Assembly: GCF_001306145.1 (NCBI RefSeq) | Contig: NZ_LGKO01000002.1 | Coordinates: 1,116,001-1,180,000 of the forward strand | Direction: 5' to 3' | Source: Thermanaerothrix daxensis | Lineage (GTDB): Bacteria > Chloroflexota > Anaerolineae > Anaerolineales > Anaerolineaceae | Length of the DNA: 64,000 nucleotides | In this document: piece by piece, positions 35,052 through 42,816 of the stretch | How the letters are laid out: every line of letters starts with the position of its first letter | Position numbering within the stretch: the stretch's first letter is position 1 | The notes under the pieces: generated by a model | Databases searched by the model: none | The model's input: only the letters and a program-made list of their open reading frames with translations | What the model was told of the DNA's origin: nothing | Translations under genes and position numbers: made by a program

Positions 35052-35982
35052 GTTCCACCTCCTGGAAGTATTGAGCGTAGATTTCATCCAGGCTTTGGGC
35101 TTCCATGCTCAAACCTCGTAACTGTCCGCCCGCCGTGATGAGGGTTTTGGCGACCTCATGGCGGATATCAGAAGTTGCTTCAACCTCGATAGTTGTCGTG
35201 TTTAAGGCACGAACATTGACGGCTTCAGGTACCTGTTTCAGGGCTTCGATGATTTCGGGGGTTGTATTGGGGGTTTCCACGTAGATGCGAAAAGCCTTGC
35301 CCAGTACCTTCCGCCCTAATTCGTCAACGGTGCCCACCAGCATCATTTTTCCTCGATGGAAGAGCCCCACCCGGTCACAGACGGCCTGGACCTGGTGCAG
35401 AAGGTGTGATGAAAGCAGGATCGTTATCCCTTCGGCGCGCAAGGTACGGATGATCTCTAGAAATTCCCGCGCCCCCTCCGGATCCAGACCTTGGGTTGGT
35501 TCATCCATGATGATGATCTGTGGCTGTTTAATGAGAATTTCGGCCACTCCCAGGCGCTGGCGCATCCCGCGCGAAAATGTGGAAACCGCTTTATCACGCA
35601 TTTCAACCAGGTTGACTTTCTGCAAGGCGGATTCGATGCGCCGATCAGCCTCTTCGCGTGGCAGGCCGTTCAATTTGGCAATGTAGATCAGATTCTCATA
35701 GGCTGTGAGTTCATCGTAGAACCCAACCTGGTCCGGCAGGTATCCCACATGCGCTTTAACCGTTAAGGGCTGTCGGGTGGGATCGAAGCCTAAAACTCGA
35801 ATGCTTCCGGAGGTTGGCTCAGTAAGCCCCAGAATCATGAGGATGGTGGTGGTCTTCCCGGCGCCGTTTGGGCCGAGAAGACCGAAGACCTCGCCTTTGT
35901 GAACGATCAGATTGAGGTGATCAACAGCGACAAAATCCCCATATTTCTTCGTCAGGTCTTTGGTTACGATGACCTCGCTCAT
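35038..35982 (-). CDS. ABC transporter ATP-binding protein
   Basis: A 314-residue ATPase: Walker [19 protein letters not shown]-loop GYLPDQVG, signature [15 protein letters not shown] (variant of LSGGQ), Walker [15 protein letters not shown] and a switch histidine in [11 protein letters not shown]-terminal extension of about 90 residues is of the DUF4162 type ([18 protein letters not shown]), seen in ATPases of drug/gliding-type exporters. ATG 35982 has AGGAGGCTC at proper spacing; a longer frame from 36081 lies within the NEW3 gene. Confidence 0.92.
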   Translation of the reverse strand: MSEVIVTKDLTKKYGDFVAVDHLNLIVHKGEVFGLLGPNGAGKTTTILMILGLTEPTSGSIRVLGFDPTRQPLTVKAHVGYLPDQVGFYDELTAYENLIYIAKLNGLPREEADRRIESALQKVNLVEMRDKAVSTFSRGMRQRLGVAEILIKQPQIIIMDEPTQGLDPEGAREFLEIIRTLRAEGITILLSSHLLHQVQAVCDRVGLFHRGKMMLVGTVDELGRKVLGKAFRIYVETPNTTPEIIEALKQVPEAVNVRALNTTTIEVEATSDIRHEVAKTLITAGGQLRGLSMEAQSLDEIYAQYFQEVEHVRA

Positions 35983-35999
35983 GGTTGAGCCTCCTAAGA

Positions 36000-37184
36000 T
36001 CACCGACGACCAAAGCGAATCACCGCCAGCATCACGACCCCAACTGCGATTGCAATTAAAACGACGCCAGTAATCCCCCACAGTGTGGAGGTCAATACCG
36101 TGACTCGAAAATCTACGGATTTGGAAGCACCCTGGCTAGGAGTTGCCCGCAGAGTTAGCATGTAGTCTCCCGCGATGGCATTATCTGCTGGTTTGATCTT
36201 GAGCGTTACCTCGCTCTGGGCATTTGTGGCGATTTCATCCAAGACCTCTGGATCAAAAGTCACCGTCCACCCACTGGGGGCGCTGGCTGAGAGTTTCACC
36301 CCCTGGGCAGAAGCACTGCCCGTGTTCTGGACTACCAATTTGAGTGAGGTTTCACGCCCCGTGTAGACCTGCCCGGAGAGACGACCATCTGGAGTGGTGA
36401 TGCTTAAGGAGGGCTGTCCAGTCACTTCTGCGGTCAGGTCAAGCGATGCCTGGACATCATCTCCCTGGGCTGTGATGGTAATGGGGTAGCTACCCGCGGT
36501 AATATCTACCAGGGGCTGGGCCTCCACAGTAATGGATTTGCTTTCCTTCGCTCCTAATGGAAGGGAGGTGACATCCTGTCCGCCGTATCGGAAGTTCACC
36601 TGGAACCCACGTGGCGCGTTGGCACTCAGGTTGACCGTTATCTCATCATCCCCTTCGTTTTTGAGGGTCACACTGTAACGAAAAGTAGTGGTGGGAGAGC
36701 CCCGCAGTACGGGAAGATCGACATCAAAGGAAAGCCGTGAGGGCTGTTTTTCTTTTATTGTGATCTCAATTGGCAGTTGAGCACTGGCAGTAGCCGTGCG
36801 CCCCGTGACTACCACGCGGTAGGTACCTGCCTTGATGGCTTTAGGCTGATCCAGGCGCAATTCCAAATTGGCTTCGCTTTCTGCCTGAACATAGACCGCC
36901 TGCACAGTTTTACCGCCTCCCCGTATTGTTGCAGTCCACCCCTCTGGTACCTCGCTGACCTCGAGACGCACCACTTCGGGTTGCGAAGCCACCCGAACAT
37001 GTACATCCACGGAGATGGTTTCACCAGGTCCGACGACAACACTCGGATAGGTTGTGTAGAGAATCGGGTTAGAAGAATTGCTATTGGGGGTAATATCTTG
37101 TGCATTAGCGGGGATCACCAGCGCCAACGCGGTGATCAATACTGACACGAAAGCAAGAAAGAGGGTAAAGCCATGGCGTTTCAT
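36000..37184 (-). CDS. Secreted NEW3-domain protein with C-terminal membrane anchor
   Basis: A 394-residue protein: signal peptide ([21 protein letters not shown]), then three NEW3-like beta domains ([12 protein letters not shown] near 55, [27 protein letters not shown] near 165, [28 protein letters not shown] near 275), and a C-terminal helix ([18 protein letters not shown]) followed by a positive tail. NEW3 domains are beta-sandwich domains often found beside ABC-2 exporters. ATGGAGG upstream is a ribosome-binding site. The ATPase gene starts 17 bases downstream of its stop. Confidence 0.85.
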   Translation of the reverse strand: MKRHGFTLFLAFVSVLITALALVIPANAQDITPNSNSSNPILYTTYPSVVVGPGETISVDVHVRVASQPEVVRLEVSEVPEGWTATIRGGGKTVQAVYVQAESEANLELRLDQPKAIKAGTYRVVVTGRTATASAQLPIEITIKEKQPSRLSFDVDLPVLRGSPTTTFRYSVTLKNEGDDEITVNLSANAPRGFQVNFRYGGQDVTSLPLGAKESKSITVEAQPLVDITAGSYPITITAQGDDVQASLDLTAEVTGQPSLSITTPDGRLSGQVYTGRETSLKLVVQNTGSASAQGVKLSASAPSGWTVTFDPEVLDEIATNAQSEVTLKIKPADNAIAGDYMLTLRATPSQGASKSVDFRVTVLTSTLWGITGVVLIAIAVGVVMLAVIRFGRR

Positions 37185-37354
37185 CGGTTCTTGCCTCCAT
37201 GTAATATGGATTTAGAGTTGAAATGCGGGTTTACTGTCCTGCTTTTTGGATTGGGGTAATTAGGGCATACTGCCCCGTTACAAACCGTTCTGAACTATAT
37301 CACGATCGTATAAGAAAAGTATTAAAAAACCATTCAGAAGCGGTTAATGCTCGA

Positions 37355-38023
37355 TTACGGCTCAAAAACCTGGCACTCGAGAGATGGCCCTGGGGTGGCT
37401 TCCAGTTTATGACGAATTTCAAGAGCGGTTTCAAGGGTTAGGCTGGAATGGAAATGCTCGGAAATTTGGATTTGCTGTTCCATCAGATCAGCAAGGGCCT
37501 CTATTGAACCCTGCAAACGGTTGCAAATTTGAGCAAAGGCTTTCTCAGGGGATATTTCCGGTGTACTGGAACTAGCGGGATTCCGCACTTGTGCCCAGTG
37601 GCTTAGAGAGATTAAGGCGATGTTATCCAGGACCAAGTAATCTTGCCAGGGAATACGGTAGGCTTGGGTAGTCTGTTGAAGAAAAAGCGACGAGATATTA
37701 CCATCCTCTGTGCGGATGTTAACGAAATTGGGCGGGCTTTTTTCGGGAAGCAGCACTGGAGGGAGAGGTTGAAAGATTAGTTTGTGCTGGGGGTAATAAA
37801 TGATTAGCGCCCAGAGACTTTGAATTTCTGGGCGTGAATGGGTGAGGTCATCAACGATAATCACCAAAAGGTTACGCTGGTTCGGTAATGTGGGAAGAGG
37901 CGGGGTTGTAGGCCGAGCAATTCCAGCACGGGAATTCTGAATGAGGTAACGGTTTGTTAGATATCCTAAAACCAGGCAGACAAGGAAGACAAGAGGGAGC
38001 AGGATGCCAAGTCGTTTTCCCAT
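37355..38023 (-). CDS. Membrane-anchored protein with remote LCP-like features
   Basis: A 222-residue protein with an N-terminal anchor (GILLPLVFLVCLVLGYLTNRYLI). The segment NLLVIIVDDLTHSRPEIQSLWALIIYYPQHKLIFQPLPP recalls the start of LytR-CpsA-Psr (LCP) domains, where D and the 'S-D-T' region precede a 'iPRD' motif; here the arginine motif is missing, so the similarity is weak and may be coincidence. The rest (WQDYLVLDNIALISLSHWAQ) has no known family. Last gene of the six-gene run that includes ftsZ, 3 bases behind the previous gene. Confidence 0.6.
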   Translation of the reverse strand: MGKRLGILLPLVFLVCLVLGYLTNRYLIQNSRAGIARPTTPPLPTLPNQRNLLVIIVDDLTHSRPEIQSLWALIIYYPQHKLIFQPLPPVLLPEKSPPNFVNIRTEDGNISSLFLQQTTQAYRIPWQDYLVLDNIALISLSHWAQVRNPASSSTPEISPEKAFAQICNRLQGSIEALADLMEQQIQISEHFHSSLTLETALEIRHKLEATPGPSLECQVFEP

Positions 38024-38026
38024 TTT

Positions 38027-39133
38027 TCAAGGTCGGTCGCGGTTTTTAGTAAGGGCCTGGTCTTTAGGGCGGCCTAATTGTGGTCCCTCAGCACTGCTTT
38101 GCTGGAGAAGCCACCTAATCCAGGGGTAAAGGGGATGTCTTTCATGGGTTCCCAGGATGAGGCTTCTCGTCGGTGTAGAATTCGTTGATGCTGGGTTTAG
38201 ATCATAAATGAAAAGGGTTCCGATATACAACTGTGATCGAATTTGCACCAATGCTTGGCGCCACCACTTGATCTCGTTCTCAGTTGCCAGGTAGATACGA
38301 TCCTCTGGGTTTATTTTACCATCAGGGACAACCAGACAGGTGAGCCAGAGGATGCCCTCTGTGTGATGGTGGGAGAGCATGACTTGACGCACCTGTTCGT
38401 AGTGGCGTAAAACCCAGGGGAACTGAGGATTGGAAGGTTTGAGAGGATCCCCACTCAATAAGGGGAATTGAAGGCTCAAAATCGGCATAAAGGAAGCCGC
38501 CCCATTTTGGTATAAACCTTCCAGGAACTGAAGGTCATTCATGGCGCCGTTCGCAATTTGTGTGGATGTGGGAGGCTGAAGACCGCCAGCGATAAGATAA
38601 AGCGGGATTCCCTTATCCCGAAGCACTTCCTGAACCTCGAGGTATAAATGCGCATAATTGGAAGGATTGGGTAGACTTCCCCACTCTTCCATTACGTTTG
38701 CCCCAGGAAATAATTCTACTGCTTGTATAGCCCCTGGATAACGCTGGACCAGAGTGAGAACGAGCTGAGCCGTCAGGGTTGCATCGGGGCCACCAGGAGT
38801 CAGCGCCCAAGGCGGGGGCTGAGTCAGGCTGACCATCACGGCGATGCCTTCTTTGGCCGCTGTTTGCATAACCGGGTCCAGGGTGCTCAAATCGGGTGCG
38901 GTGTCGGGATTGGGTTGAAGGCGTTGCCATGCAATTGGAACATTAACCCAGTGAGGTTTGAGCGTTGAGAGACTCTGGAGAGCCACCTCGGAAAGGCTGC
39001 CATCGGGATAATAAGTGACGCCTAGAGCCAAATCTGGCGAGCCTGGAAGACCCGATGCAGCGTGGCTGGGATAGGTGATCAGAATACCCAATGCCAGGGC
39101 GAGGATCCAGGTTAGACAGAACCAACGTTTCAT
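38027..39133 (-). CDS. Secreted TIM-barrel (glycoside-hydrolase-like) protein
   Basis: A 368-residue protein with a signal peptide (WILALALGILITYPSHAA). The mature part starts LALGVTYYPDGSLSEVALQSLSTLKPHWVNVPIAW and continues with alternating strand/helix elements (GIAVMVSLTQPPPW, IQAVELFPGANVMEEW, LYLIAGGLQPP), the pattern of a TIM-barrel glycosidase. The 'ELFPGANVMEEW' strand is where family 5/39 enzymes carry the acid/base glutamate, but no specific family or activity can be stated. It is 9 bases downstream of a 70-residue protein in the ftsZ run. Confidence 0.65.
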   Translation of the reverse strand: MKRWFCLTWILALALGILITYPSHAASGLPGSPDLALGVTYYPDGSLSEVALQSLSTLKPHWVNVPIAWQRLQPNPDTAPDLSTLDPVMQTAAKEGIAVMVSLTQPPPWALTPGGPDATLTAQLVLTLVQRYPGAIQAVELFPGANVMEEWGSLPNPSNYAHLYLEVQEVLRDKGIPLYLIAGGLQPPTSTQIANGAMNDLQFLEGLYQNGAASFMPILSLQFPLLSGDPLKPSNPQFPWVLRHYEQVRQVMLSHHHTEGILWLTCLVVPDGKINPEDRIYLATENEIKWWRQALVQIRSQLYIGTLFIYDLNPASTNSTPTRSLILGTHERHPLYPWIRWLLQQSSAEGPQLGRPKDQALTKNRDRP

Positions 39134-39142
39134 GATTTTTCA

Positions 39143-39355
39143 TTAGCGCAGCGAAAATTGAGCCAGGAGCATACCAGCCGCAAAGCCACCGATGGCTGTG
39201 ACTAGCAACATTTTTGCTTCCTTGGTTCGAAGAAAACCTGGCCAGAAACGGTAGACCATGCGTATGGCGTACTTGAGAGGCGTGAATCGGCTCAGGGCGT
39301 TGATAATAAGGTCCCACCAAAGGATTTCGACACGCTGTAAGAAGGGGGCAAGCAT
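39143..39355 (-). CDS. Small basic protein with one membrane helix
   Basis: A 70-residue protein: N-terminal amphipathic and basic part (APFLQRVEILWWDLIINALSRFTPLKYAIRMVYRFW) and a C-terminal hydrophobic helix (LLVTAIGGFAAGMLLAQF). A very strong ribosome-binding site (AAAAAGGAGG) precedes ATG 39355, supporting a real gene. No family recognised. It sits between ftsZ with its small neighbour and the secreted TIM-barrel gene, gap 18 bases to the former. A membrane-linked role is possible but not shown. Confidence 0.7.
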   Translation of the reverse strand: MLAPFLQRVEILWWDLIINALSRFTPLKYAIRMVYRFWPGFLRTKEAKMLLVTAIGGFAAGMLLAQFSLR

Positions 39356-39373
39356 ATAAACCTCCTTTTTGTG

Positions 39374-39592
39374 CTAGCGAGATGTGCTGGTTTTGATGAT
39401 TTTTCCGGTTTTTGTTACGGTAGCCCGGACGGTGTGATGCAGGGTTTTGCCATCAGCGGTGGTGGCGCGGCTTTCAAAAACTAAAAGGTAAATCTCTTCG
39501 GCCTGGGGTTTGACTTTGGGTTTTTGCCCCTGGACCTGGGGAAAGCGAGCATAAATTTGCCGACAGACTTTCTGTAAGATTTGGGGGTCCAT
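39374..39592 (-). CDS. Small conserved-looking protein downstream of ftsZ
   Basis: A 72-residue protein, MDPQILQKVCRQIYARFPQ at the start, then a Lys/Pro/Gln stretch and a beta-strand pair YLLVFESRATTADGKTLHHTVRATVTKTG. Compact alternation of charged and aliphatic residues suggests a small folded protein. AAAGGA is 7 bases before ATG 39592; a longer frame from 39664 overlaps ftsZ and is rejected. No family recognised. It lies 10 bases behind the ftsZ stop codon, so is almost certainly co-transcribed with it. Confidence 0.72.
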   Translation of the reverse strand: MDPQILQKVCRQIYARFPQVQGQKPKVKPQAEEIYLLVFESRATTADGKTLHHTVRATVTKTGKIIKTSTSR

Positions 39593-39602
39593 AAGAGATC
39601 CT

Positions 39603-40748
39603 TTAGCGAGTGCGGCGGCGCAAGAAAGCCGGAATATCCAGGTTATTGGCAGATGGAATCTCACTCTCTGAGCCCAAAGAAGGAGCCGTCATCACAGGTT
39701 GAGGCGTTGAAGGGACCTCAACAGGGCGTGAAGCGCCCGTGCGGGCGGTTTTAGGCATTTCCACAGGAGTCGCACCAAGACCGGTAATCACCATAATGAC
39801 CTGTACCCGGTCTTCCATCGCTGCATTGGTTACCACACCGGGAATAATTTCAATTCGGTTGTTGGTGCGTGACTGTAAGTCGTTGAGGGCTTCCACGACT
39901 TCCATGAAAGTCAAATCGGGGCCGGCTGTAAAGTTTACAATAAGGGCAGAGGCATTTTCCAGGTTGATTGAGTCCAATAGGGGGTGGTGTAAGGCCTGTT
40001 CAATGGCTTTCTGAGCTTTGTGTTCGCCTTGCCCAAAGCCGATTGAGAGCACAGATCCCCCACCTGATTGCATAACTTGGCGAATGTGGGCAAAATCAAT
40101 ATTGATCAAACCGGGTTCGGTAATTAACTCAGAAATCCCCTGAATCCCCTGGCGCAGCACATCGTCGGCCAGGCGGAAAGCCAATTCTAACGGCAGATTC
40201 TCAGGAGCAATGGCCAGCAAGCGGTCATTGGGGATGGTAATCAACGTGTCGGTGTAGGGGCGAAGGCGGGCCAAGCCCTCAGAGGCATTGATCTGACGAC
40301 GCCCAACTTCCCACATAAACGGTAGGGTGACTACGGCGACGGTCACTGCCCCAAGCGAACGGGCCACTCTGGCGGCGATAGGGATTGCACCCGTACCGGT
40401 GCCACCCCCCATGCCGGCAGTAAGAAAGACCATGTCTGCGCCGCTTAAGGCGGCGTTGAGTTCACGGTAACTTTCTTCGGCAGCCGCTTCGCCGATGCTG
40501 GGATTCCCGCCTGCTCCAAGGCCTCGAGTGAGGCGAGGGCCCAGTTGAATCTTGGTGTGGGCCAGTGATTGTTGGAGAATTTGGGCATCGGTGTTGGCAG
40601 CAATGAACTCCACACCGTTGATACCCAACTCAATCATGCGGTTGACTGCATTACAACCTGCGCCACCCAGGCCAATGACCTTGAGTACGGGTTTAGGGGC
40701 GCTAATCTCGGTGGTTTTAGGTGCGGTCTCTACAAATCGGAGATTCAT
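39603..40748 (-). CDS. ftsZ: Cell division protein FtsZ
   Basis: A 381-residue tubulin-family GTPase that forms the division ring. GTP-binding motifs: [14 protein letters not shown] near 25-38, and the tubulin signature [10 protein letters not shown] near 115-124; PNDRLL marks the T6/T7 region and [16 protein letters not shown] follows. The C-terminal conserved peptide ([10 protein letters not shown]) that contacts FtsA/SepF is intact. The T5 region reads FMWEVGRRQ, where FEGxxR is usual. The gene is not beside ftsA, ftsW, mur or mraW genes but inside an operon with TIM-barrel and small membrane proteins. It starts 3 bases behind the TIM-barrel gene. Confidence 0.96.
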   Translation of the reverse strand: MNLRFVETAPKTTEISAPKPVLKVIGLGGAGCNAVNRMIELGINGVEFIAANTDAQILQQSLAHTKIQLGPRLTRGLGAGGNPSIGEAAAEESYRELNAALSGADMVFLTAGMGGGTGTGAIPIAARVARSLGAVTVAVVTLPFMWEVGRRQINASEGLARLRPYTDTLITIPNDRLLAIAPENLPLELAFRLADDVLRQGIQGISELITEPGLINIDFAHIRQVMQSGGGSVLSIGFGQGEHKAQKAIEQALHHPLLDSINLENASALIVNFTAGPDLTFMEVVEALNDLQSRTNNRIEIIPGVVTNAAMEDRVQVIMVITGLGATPVEMPKTARTGASRPVEVPSTPQPVMTAPSLGSESEIPSANNLDIPAFLRRRTR

Positions 40749-40751
40749 GGT

Positions 40752-42107
40752 TCACCTCGCCAGATATTTCGAAAGATGGGAAACTTGGTTTAGAGTGATC
40801 GTATCAACGACACAGCCGCTAGCTCTTAATTGTTCAATAACTTCCGGGGCAAACTTTTCCGGTTCTACCAGGGTAACACGTTGGGCGAGCACGGCCTCAG
40901 ACAGGGCGGTGCCCAGGGTAGGGGTATCCCCTGTCGGCATTTGTGAGAGCAGAATGGGGATCAGTTCGGGTTGGGTAGTCCAGTCTGGGGGTAAAAGGAT
41001 GTAATGACCAATTGGGCGTTTCAGATGTTCAAATATCCCTGGGGAGCCGGGGGTAAATTGGGAATGGGGGTGCGTAGCATCTGGGCTTATTAATTGCATC
41101 ACGGCGTCATTAGCCGGCTTTCCTTCGTGAAACCAGGCTTGAGCCGCGAAAGGAGTGTTAGGAGATGCAGATAGAAGCCAAAAATTACAGGAGAGCAACG
41201 ATGGAGGATATTCTGCTGCTAGGGGAACGGTGGCAATGCCCTTGGGCGCTAGTGATGCATAGAGATGCTGAACGGCGGGCATCGCAGCTGGATGGAATCC
41301 ATCGGATTGACTGAAAAGAATCTGGGGATCGCTGGGCAAACCAACATGAAATAGATGAATAGGCAGAGAACGCTCGAGCACGGATTGGGCAATTGCTTCA
41401 TACCATTCAAAGATGCGGAAACCGCGCTGATCTTGAGTATCGGGAGATTGACAGTAGGGACGTGCCTCAGGCCAGGCCAGCGGCCCCCCCTGTCCCCACT
41501 CAAGGGGATGATTGTGTGTCCAGGCATAAGCGGAAAGGTGGAGGTTCTCGATAATGCTGGTTTGTTGGCGACGTTCTAGAATAGTGAGCACGTTCTGTAG
41601 GAAGGCGGTATCCCAGTAGTCTCCCCCTGGCTGCAAGGGTGGAAGAATGGGATAACCACCGCAGCGGACAATCCACTGCGCCCAGGGTAAGAAAGCATCC
41701 ACAAACGCCTCGGCTAAATCGGGATGAGACCAGAATGCCGGTCCCCAGGTTCTTCGAAGGTTAGGGCGGTCAAATATCTGAATATGAAGGGCCCCCCACT
41801 TAATGTAAGCCTCAATGATAGGGGCTACTTCTCTCAATTCGGGGGGATCAACGAGAGAAAAGGGAAACTGAATGAGAGGTGAAATACCTTGTTTGAGTAA
41901 ACCGCGGATAAATGCTTCTGGGATGGCTCGAGTTGCCGGGGACTCCATCGCTAACCAACCCACGTTGAGACGCGAAAGAAGAGGCAACCAAGTTTGAAGG
42001 TCTTGGGCAGTGTAATGTAGTGAGTCGGGGTAATAGTGAAACCCCAGACGATTGATTTGGAGGGTTTGTGGGGAGGGCGCGGACTTGGAATGCTCAGAGC
42101 GTTTCAT
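40752..42107 (-). CDS. Glycoside-hydrolase-like TIM-barrel protein upstream of ftsZ
   Basis: About 451 residues with no signal peptide. The first part, RLGFHYYPDSLHYTAQDLQTWLPLLSRLNVGWLAMES, parallels the start of the secreted TIM-barrel protein encoded downstream (HYYPD/TYYPD...LGV), and the sequence continues with GISPLIQFPFSLV, GALHIQIFDRPN, AQWIVRCGGYPILPPLQPGG and a barrel-like alternation. The last 90 residues form another small domain. No catalytic residues can be assigned. ATG 42107 is the plausible start; a longer frame from 42215 runs towards the tRNA region. It is followed by ftsZ after 3 bases. Confidence 0.68.
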   Translation of the reverse strand: MKRSEHSKSAPSPQTLQINRLGFHYYPDSLHYTAQDLQTWLPLLSRLNVGWLAMESPATRAIPEAFIRGLLKQGISPLIQFPFSLVDPPELREVAPIIEAYIKWGALHIQIFDRPNLRRTWGPAFWSHPDLAEAFVDAFLPWAQWIVRCGGYPILPPLQPGGDYWDTAFLQNVLTILERRQQTSIIENLHLSAYAWTHNHPLEWGQGGPLAWPEARPYCQSPDTQDQRGFRIFEWYEAIAQSVLERSLPIHLFHVGLPSDPQILFSQSDGFHPAAMPAVQHLYASLAPKGIATVPLAAEYPPSLLSCNFWLLSASPNTPFAAQAWFHEGKPANDAVMQLISPDATHPHSQFTPGSPGIFEHLKRPIGHYILLPPDWTTQPELIPILLSQMPTGDTPTLGTALSEAVLAQRVTLVEPEKFAPEVIEQLRASGCVVDTITLNQVSHLSKYLAR

Positions 42108-42238
42108 GGTGTTAGACCGGGTAACAGCAGGATTATCCTCTCTAAATGCAAGAAACGTGCCAATTAGGCCGAAGTCCTGAATTCTCCATGTTTTCAGGGT
42201 TCGTGGTGGGAACACGGATTTGCGGATTTGCGCTTAAC

Positions 42239-42267
42239 TTGACAGCCTAAGCCCTTCCGATTAGAAT
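42239..42267 (+). promoter_or_regulatory. Strong promoter of the tRNA-Ala pair
   Basis: TTGACA (42239-42244), a 17-base spacer and TAGAAT (42262-42267) lie 17 bases before the first tRNA-Ala. This is the best sigma70 match in the window. The expected transcription start is about 42274. Confidence 0.8.
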
Positions 42268-42284
42268 TTGATTACCCTTGATGA

Positions 42285-42360
42285 GGGCCTGTAGCGCAGT
42301 TGGGAGCGCGCTTCAATCGCACTGAAGAGGTCAGGGGTTCGAATCCCCTCAGGTCCACCA
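42285..42360 (+). tRNA. tRNA-Ala (anticodon CGC)
   Basis: Cloverleaf: acceptor GGGCCTG with CAGGTCC (one G-T pair), anticodon stem CTTCA/TGAAG with loop ATCGCAC giving anticodon CGC, T-stem with GGTTCGAATCC. The CCA end is encoded. Reads GCG codons. Confidence 0.95.
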
Positions 42361-42400
42361 GGCGCATGCCAAAAAGGTAGCGCACCTTAAAAATCCATAA

Positions 42401-42473
42401 GGGCCCATAGCGCAGTTGGGAGCGCGTCTCAATGGCATTGAGAAGGTCGGGGGTTCGAATCCCCCTGGGTCCA
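42401..42473 (+). tRNA. tRNA-Ala (anticodon GGC)
   Basis: Cloverleaf: acceptor GGGCCCA with TGGGTCC, anticodon stem TCTCA/TGAGA with loop ATGGCAT (anticodon GGC), T-arm GGTTCGAATCC, discriminator A. Unlike the preceding tRNA-Ala, CCA is not encoded. Reads GCC and GCT codons. It is 40 bases after the first tRNA and has no promoter of its own visible. Confidence 0.95.
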
Positions 42474-42481
42474 CACGAGAT

Positions 42482-42509
42482 GTGAGCCAGGAGCCATCTC
42501 CCGGCTCAC
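42482..42509 (+). terminator. Hairpin after tRNA-Ala, weak or leaky terminator
   Basis: GTGAGCC pairs with GGCTCAC, with an inner GGAG/CTCC stem and CCAT loop. Only three T's follow (TTTG), so termination is probably incomplete, allowing read-through into the T-box leader, which has no clear promoter. Confidence 0.5.
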
Positions 42510-42514
42510 TTTGT

Positions 42515-42782
42515 AAGACCAGGGCAGGAGTAGTAGATCATCCGCCAGCGAGTCAGGGAGGGTGAGAGCCTGGCAGGGCCTTTGCGGAGGGCCTATCAAG
42601 ATCGAACTCGCCTGTCGCTCCAAGTGTTGGGGCAGGTTGCCCGGGTGAAGATCAGTAGCCAGGGACGGGTGATGCCCGTTAGCGCATCAAAGAGTGGTCC
42701 GGGTGTGGGTGTGCCCGGGCAATCGGGGTGGTACCGCGGAGAGCAACCTTCGTCCCTGTAGTGACGAAGGTTGTTTTTATTA
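42515..42782 (+). promoter_or_regulatory. T-box leader of leuS (leucine-specific)
   Basis: Stem I has a specifier loop: CAGG-AGTAGTA-GATC on the 5' side pairs with GATC-GAACTCG-CCTG (42600-42614), leaving an S-turn AGTA and GAA followed by CTC (42607-42609), a leucine codon. The conserved T-box GGGGTGGTACCGCGG is at 42725-42739. A terminator follows: CAACCTTCGTC (42744-42754) with GACGAAGGTTG (42763-42773) and a T run. Uncharged tRNA-Leu with anticodon GAG would bind and stabilise the antiterminator, turning on leuS. Confidence 0.92.
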
Positions 42783-42816
42783 TGAACAAATTGTCTTTTG
42801 GCAGGAGTGATCGAGG

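Noticed and set aside
37185-37354. Possible regulatory RNA between the NEW3 and LCP-like genes
   Set aside because: Only a short inverted repeat (GGGGCAGTATGCCC) is visible; 170 A/T-rich bases fit an ordinary promoter and leader region.
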